Shown here: positions 59,388 through 64,000 of the stretch, piece by piece | Numbering within the stretch: position 1 is the stretch's first letter | Layout of the letters: each line of letters starts with the position of its first letter | Source of the DNA: Reticulitermes lucifugus | Taxonomy: Eukaryota > Arthropoda > Insecta > Blattodea > Rhinotermitidae | Assembly: GCA_026260175.1 (NCBI GenBank) | Contig: JAKCWW010000080.1 | Coordinates: 70,989-134,988 of the forward strand | Reading direction: 5' to 3' | Length of the DNA stretch: 64,000 nucleotides | Notes under the pieces: generated by a model | The model's input: only the letters and a program-made list of their open reading frames with translations | What the model was told of the DNA's origin: nothing | Database searches by the model: none | Program-made: the position numbers and the translations under genes

Positions 59388-59499
59388 AAGAGCATTACAA
59401 TCACACAAACGTCACCAACATCAGAACATAATGCACATCCGATAGCACATATTGCCCTACGTGTAATGTCAATTTACCTATCAAAGTTTACGTTTTATG

Positions 59500-59690
59500 T
59501 ATATTAAATTCCAACCTCATAGAAAAGGAACTGTGTTCCCATTACAAAGACAAATGTTTAATGTTGTTTAGGAAAATAACAACTGTTTGCGCTGAGAATC
59601 ATACATCTTACAAAACACATAAATTCCTTAGCAAAATTCAGCTTTTCGGAGTGTTACAACATGTAATGCATTTAGCAAATTATCTTCCAT
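59500..59690 (+). repeat. Dispersed repeat family F
   Basis: AAATTCCAACCTCATAGA, then ATGTTGTTTAGGAAAATAAC, AATCATACATCTTACAAAAC and CTTAGCAAAATTCAGC follow the order seen at 50046 and 54030. Decayed. Confidence 0.4.
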
Positions 59691-60217
59691 GAATTGTGCA
59701 AACAGAAGAGTCGCTCAGGAAGCAGAGACTACGTGTTTCCGAATTTTAATTATTAATGCTAATATACAGTACGATTAGTCGCACTAGTCTAATACATTGC
59801 GACAATAGGAAACTCCCTATCGTTAGGATAAATAAATGTGCTCTCTTTTGTAAGGTTTTTTTTTTATCGTCAGTGTACTGTCTTAAATACCGCAGAACGC
59901 ACCCTGTGAAACGGCTGGGAGGGGCGACAGAAATTAACTGGGGAATCTACATTGTATATGAGCGAAGAATGATTAGGGCAGTTAAATACTAGCATCTCGA
60001 CGGGGGTGAATCTTAAAGGCCAAGTCGAGTTGTAAAAATGTTTATCTCTTTACGCCCACCACTACCACCCTACCTTCTTTACGAGAAAATTCTAAGCACG
60101 GAGGAAGCTTAACTACCGTTTAAACTATTACAATCTGAGATTCAGAGCAGTTACAACAGTGTAGGCTATATTTTAATTCTATCGTAAAAACAATGGTATT
60201 CGTGGAATTCTAACTGA

Positions 60218-60500
60218 GATAAAGTTACATTCACAACATGAAGGCATAAAGGGGAGTAGAGGTATAGCTCCGCTCGTTCTTAATTTCGTCACAAGATTGA
60301 GGTGGGTGGTCAGCTTCACGTCCCAGCTGTTATGTCCACGAGAAAAGCGCCTCCGATATTCGTTTAACTGGAGCCTTGGTGGGCCTGGCAGCCGGTCTGG
60401 ACTTACGGAGAAGAGAAAACTGTTGTCTCTCAACATGAGTTGTCGGTAGTAAAGCCCGTAGTCTAGTGGCTAATACCGACTGTGTTATCCCGACTAGTGC
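60218..60500 (-). mobile_element. tRNA-derived SINE (family B), minus strand
   Basis: GATAAAGTTACATTC and CATGAAGGC at the 3' end, GAGGTATAGCTCCGCTC, AGGTGGGTGGTCAGCTTCAC, GGGCCTGGCAGCCGGTCTGG, and a head whose reverse complement reads ACAGTCGGTATTAGCCACTA / GACTACGGGC. The head matches the plus-strand copy at 10958, confirming they are one family in two orientations. The 85-codon minus frame here is SINE sequence. Confidence 0.8.
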
Positions 60501-60694
60501 ATTTCCAATTAAGACTTGCATCAGTTTAGCGAATCTAAAATTTTCTCTCTGATTCTATCAATATTTCTGTAGAAACTGTATTCATTAATATTTAGTTTTC
60601 ACACAGTGCATTATATTTTGCACACGAAGCGCAGCGTTCTTAGGCAGTTAGCCGAAATCGTGTATTTTTCACTAATTATGGTATAATGTTTTAA

Positions 60695-61925
60695 GAATTC
60701 CTTGTAACTAGATTGCGACTTATCAGACGTAATACTGATCACATATTCTGCGTCTGTCAAATACTTGAGGAACAACGAGAATTAAAGCGGGACGTACGTC
60801 AGTTATTTATAGACGTTAAGCAAGCCTTGTGTAATATTCTCATCGAGTTTGATTTATTAAGAAAATTCTTAGATAAGTGCACTAAAACCTATATTCAAGT
60901 CCGGATAGTTGAACATTTGTTTGAAATTTTTTTATTCCCAACTATCTGAAAAAAAAGAGACGCCTTATCGTCATTGCTTTAAAAGCTTTAAAACAAGCCA
61001 GGAGAGATTGGAATTGAAGGGGACACATTGGCTTGTGCTCTACGTTGATGGTATTAATTAACTGACGACAATACTCGTATACGTATTATAATGAAAGACG
61101 AATTTTTCTATTAAGGTTGTGATCTAGAAGTAAATACTGAGAAATCTGAACATATGTTCACGTAACATGAAGAGAATGCAGGAATATATTACAACATAAT
61201 GAGTTTTAAAAAATTTAAAAATATAGCAAAATTGAAATATTTGGGAAAAATATAACGAATCACACTTTATGCATAAAGCAATTAAATCAAATTAAATTGA
61301 AGGAATGTCTGCTACCAATCCGTGTAGAATATTTCTTATTCTAGTTTAATATATGAAACACAAATTTTAAAATAGAGAATTATCATTTTGTCTGTTGTTT
61401 TATTTGGGCGTGTAATTTGAAGGCTCATATTAAGGAAAGGGCATAGAGTAAGAGTCTTCGAGAATAGGGTGCTGAGGAAAATATTTGGGCCTAAGATGGA
61501 GGAAGGAACAGAGGATTGGAGGAAACTGCATAATTATTTGCTTCGTAATATCAATTGTACACCAAATATAATTATTTAAGTGATTAAATCAAGGAGGATG
61601 AGATAGACGGGATATGGGGCACATGTGGAAGAGAGAAGAAATGCATACAGGGTTTTGGTGGGAGACACTGAAGGAAAACTCCACTGTGAAGACACAGGCC
61701 TAAATAGGGTTATAATAACAAACTTGATCTTCAAGAAATAAAATAGGAGCGCGTGGACTGGATTAAGCTGGCGTGAGATAGCGGCAAGTAGTGGGTTCTT
61801 TTACATAAAGTAATAAACTTTCTCGTTCCATAAAATACGGGAAATAATTTGTTGAGTAGCCGAGGAATTATCAGATCTTTAAGAAGGACTCTGCTCTATT
61901 GAGTGAGTAAAATTTGTAAATGCCT
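60695..61925 (+). mobile_element. LINE (non-LTR retrotransposon), longest copy, with RT motifs
   Basis: The opening frame (from 60713) reads RRNTDHIFCVCQILEEQRE, then QLFIDVKQA (RT motif A, catalytic Asp) and NILIEFDLLRKFL. LVLYVDG at 61032-61052 is a degraded form of the YADD box (motif C). Then DLEVNTEKSEHM (61123-61160), LLFYLGV (family LPVVLYGCETW), VRVFENRVLRKIFGPKMEE (61445-61500), WRKLHN, SRRMR and VDWIKLA, and the 3' UTR ending TTTAAGAAGGACTCTG near 61890. Start missing; many frame breaks; not functional. I recall close relatives in cockroach and termite genomes. The clade is not resolved by eye. Confidence 0.9.
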
Positions 61926-63455
61926 TCCTGGAAAGAAATCCCAAAGCAGCCTATCTTTGCTGGTCAAATGAATAAACATATGACCAGAGAGCTTAACAAA
62001 GTAAGGTTTCTGAATTTTCTAACGTGATTTATTTTGAAAATTTCTGCAAGTTTTGAAATATGGTAGTTTAAAATATTAACCAGTACGACATGCTGAAAGT
62101 ATTATACGGTTATTAGATCTCTTTGTATTGCACATCAAACCTACATCTAGGCCTTGTATAGTACTTATATCATAAGCGTGTTACTATTCACTTACTACAT
62201 TCTTTCAGCATAATAAATCATTACACTCTACCCCTCTCTGTGAAGAACTGGAGCTTATAAAATATCGACTTCGAGAGCTTTGAAGGAAGAGTTAGAAACT
62301 TCAAGGGTAGTTTATTCTATTCTGGGCCCAAACGCTAGGTAAAGAAAGAGAACTCCTTCTATTCGCTTGAAGCTGAGGACCTTAAACTTATTTTCTTCCC
62401 TCATCTTCCATTTTCAAGCCTTGGTTGCTGCTCCGCTTTGGAGATAATTAGAACTTCAGAATTTCATTACCTGGACAGAGACGCGGAGGAAAGAGGGCCT
62501 AGCAAGATTATTTTAAAAGAGATACGAAATTACCTGATTAAAGGAAAGCATCATTAAGACAAGCAAAGGTAATTAGCGAAACAAAAAGAAAGGCAAAAAA
62601 GAGAAGAGAGCTTAAGGGGAAAAATGAGAACACGTAGATGCCAAGCGAAGTACAAAAAAACACAAGACCGTAGTAAGTGTCAGACGAACAACGTACAACA
62701 TATCTGTTTCAAGGATTAAGTGTATGCTGGAGTGGGTAAAGAACTTGTAGAAAAATGTGGATACTTGACAAACTAACAAGGCTTCTTATCTAAATCTGCC
62801 CTTAAAATCCAAGTCCACGCTTGTAAACTAATTTAGTGTTAAGTAAAACATGGCGCAGTCACACTAATAATGTGTATATTTCAAAAAGACGTCACTTCCA
62901 GTTCACACATTCTCTAAAATTTAAGTATCATAAATCAGATTGCAGATATAGCGAGAGGCAGACAGCGAGAGATAGAGGGAGAAAGTTGAATTTGTAGGAA
63001 AAGGCACAAAGCAATTAAGTATTTTCTACACAGGCAATTCAATACGCCTAAGGTTGATAATAGTTACGTATTGAGATTTGTTCATTTCTTGACCAGTATG
63101 AGGACAACGTTGATGCGTCTTTTGTATAGATTGCTTTACGTCAATATACCAAACGTACATATGACGTAGCATGAAATTAGATCCTGGAATGGTAATAAAT
63201 ACAAAACACTTTAATGTCACTAACCTGGACAGACTTAAAAATTATGAAGTTATGGATTTGATGACGGAAGCATTCTTATTTTCTATAAAAGAAAGTGCAG
63301 GCAGAAGAAGTCAGCAGACAGAAGGTATTGTAAACTCCAACACGATTAATAATATACATATAAGCCAGGGGAGCAAAAATTTTTCAAAAAACGTCCTAAA
63401 ATTTTTAGGCGCCAGAATGGTGACATGAAGAAATTTCCATACAAAAGACCCACAA
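61926..63455. other. AT-rich DNA, nothing recognised
   Basis: A purine-rich patch at about 62520-62650 and short GA runs near 62950 are the only local features. No convincing coding frame. Confidence 0.5.
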
Positions 63456-63540
63456 ATAATAGGCGCCACCGTACAAAATTTAGTAGCTCCGGCGAGTTGG
63501 AGGTAGGGTTTGTGCACCTTGGTCTAAGATTTAATTAACC
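63456..63540 (+). repeat. Dispersed repeat family E, copy 2
   Basis: Partner of 18846-18930. GGCGCCA also occurs just upstream (63408), so the element may begin nearer 63365. Confidence 0.5.
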
Positions 63541-64000
63541 GAAATATTAGGCACAGCATTTGTAATGTAAAAATTTAAAAAATGTATGAAGTTTTGTTAT
63601 AAGGTATGAGTTACTTTAACGCTATGCTTTTGAGGGACGAGGTAATCTTATGCTGTGGCTGGTAACTGGTTTCACCTTAAGTGACAATGAGGCTAAACGA
63701 ATATAATTTGTTCTTTTCAACCAGGACGTAATTTTCCAACTTGTTTTACTTCTCACAAGTTTTCGTTGCTTCCGACGTGATATGTTAATGATGATGATGA
63801 AGCTGTATTTCTTTGTGTTTTGCTTAAAGACACTCTTAGTAACTCAGATTTTGTAGCGTCTAGTAATAGGATAATTACAGAATAATGAAAACAACTCTTA
63901 TAAATGGGGGCTGTTGTAATATAATTTGAGAAGCTATTTGAACCAGTGACTGCGTAAAGTCACGAATATTTCAGTCGGGCTGACGTGCCCACAAGTTCGA
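63541..64000. other. AT-rich DNA to window end, nothing recognised
   Basis: Contains only a short ATG/ATGA triplet run at about 63787-63800. Confidence 0.5.

Overview
This is AT-rich, repeat-laden eukaryotic DNA from a large genome. The repeats point to an insect, most likely Blattodea (cockroach or termite) or another polyneopteran. The evidence is many truncated copies of one non-LTR retrotransposon whose C-terminus reads like the RMRWAGHVARM / RPRRRWED family that I recall as very abundant in those genomes, plus two tRNA-derived SINE families. No bacterial operons, rRNA genes, functional tRNA genes or CRISPR arrays are present. No complete protein-coding gene can be supported. Open frames are all short (124 codons at most), and those I could interpret lie in repeats. 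The window reads as intergenic or long-intron sequence with a 50-base assembly gap (28522-28571).

Layout. 0-6.3 kb: a head-to-head pair of tRNA-Leu-like SINEs at the left edge, three LINE fragments, one minus-strand SINE of a second family, a candidate signal-peptide exon at 4827-4878 and another tRNA-Leu-like SINE. 6.3-20.5 kb: mostly unique AT-rich DNA with microsatellites, one copy of each SINE family, two LINE scraps, and a 54-bp hairpin at 20.42 kb. 22-28.6 kb: foldback repeats and motifs resembling hammerhead ribozyme cores (22.2, 23.9 and 28.2-28.4 kb), then two LINE tails, one containing the assembly gap. 31.5-32.5 kb: two non-autonomous hAT-like DNA elements with 8-bp target duplications, followed by a 126-bp GTAT microsatellite. 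33-46 kb: largely featureless, with tRNA-like remnants at 37.5 and 41.9 kb. 46.5-54.2 kb: four LINE fragments, two SINEs and a well-preserved foldback element at 52.7-52.9 kb. 58.9-59.4 kb: an array of degenerate 10-bp units with several CGATA motifs, followed about 200 bp later by a GC-rich frame encoding a 34-residue transmembrane peptide. 60.2-61.9 kb: a SINE and the longest LINE copy (about 1.2 kb, including reverse-transcriptase motifs).

How the parts relate: the LINE is the only protein-coding mobile element seen here, and every copy is 5'-truncated and decayed. The SINEs carry pol III-type internal promoters and would have depended on a LINE; the hAT-like elements would have depended on a transposase encoded elsewhere. 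The items most worth following are the hammerhead-like foldback family, the decamer array next to a possible exon, and the isolated signal-peptide exon.
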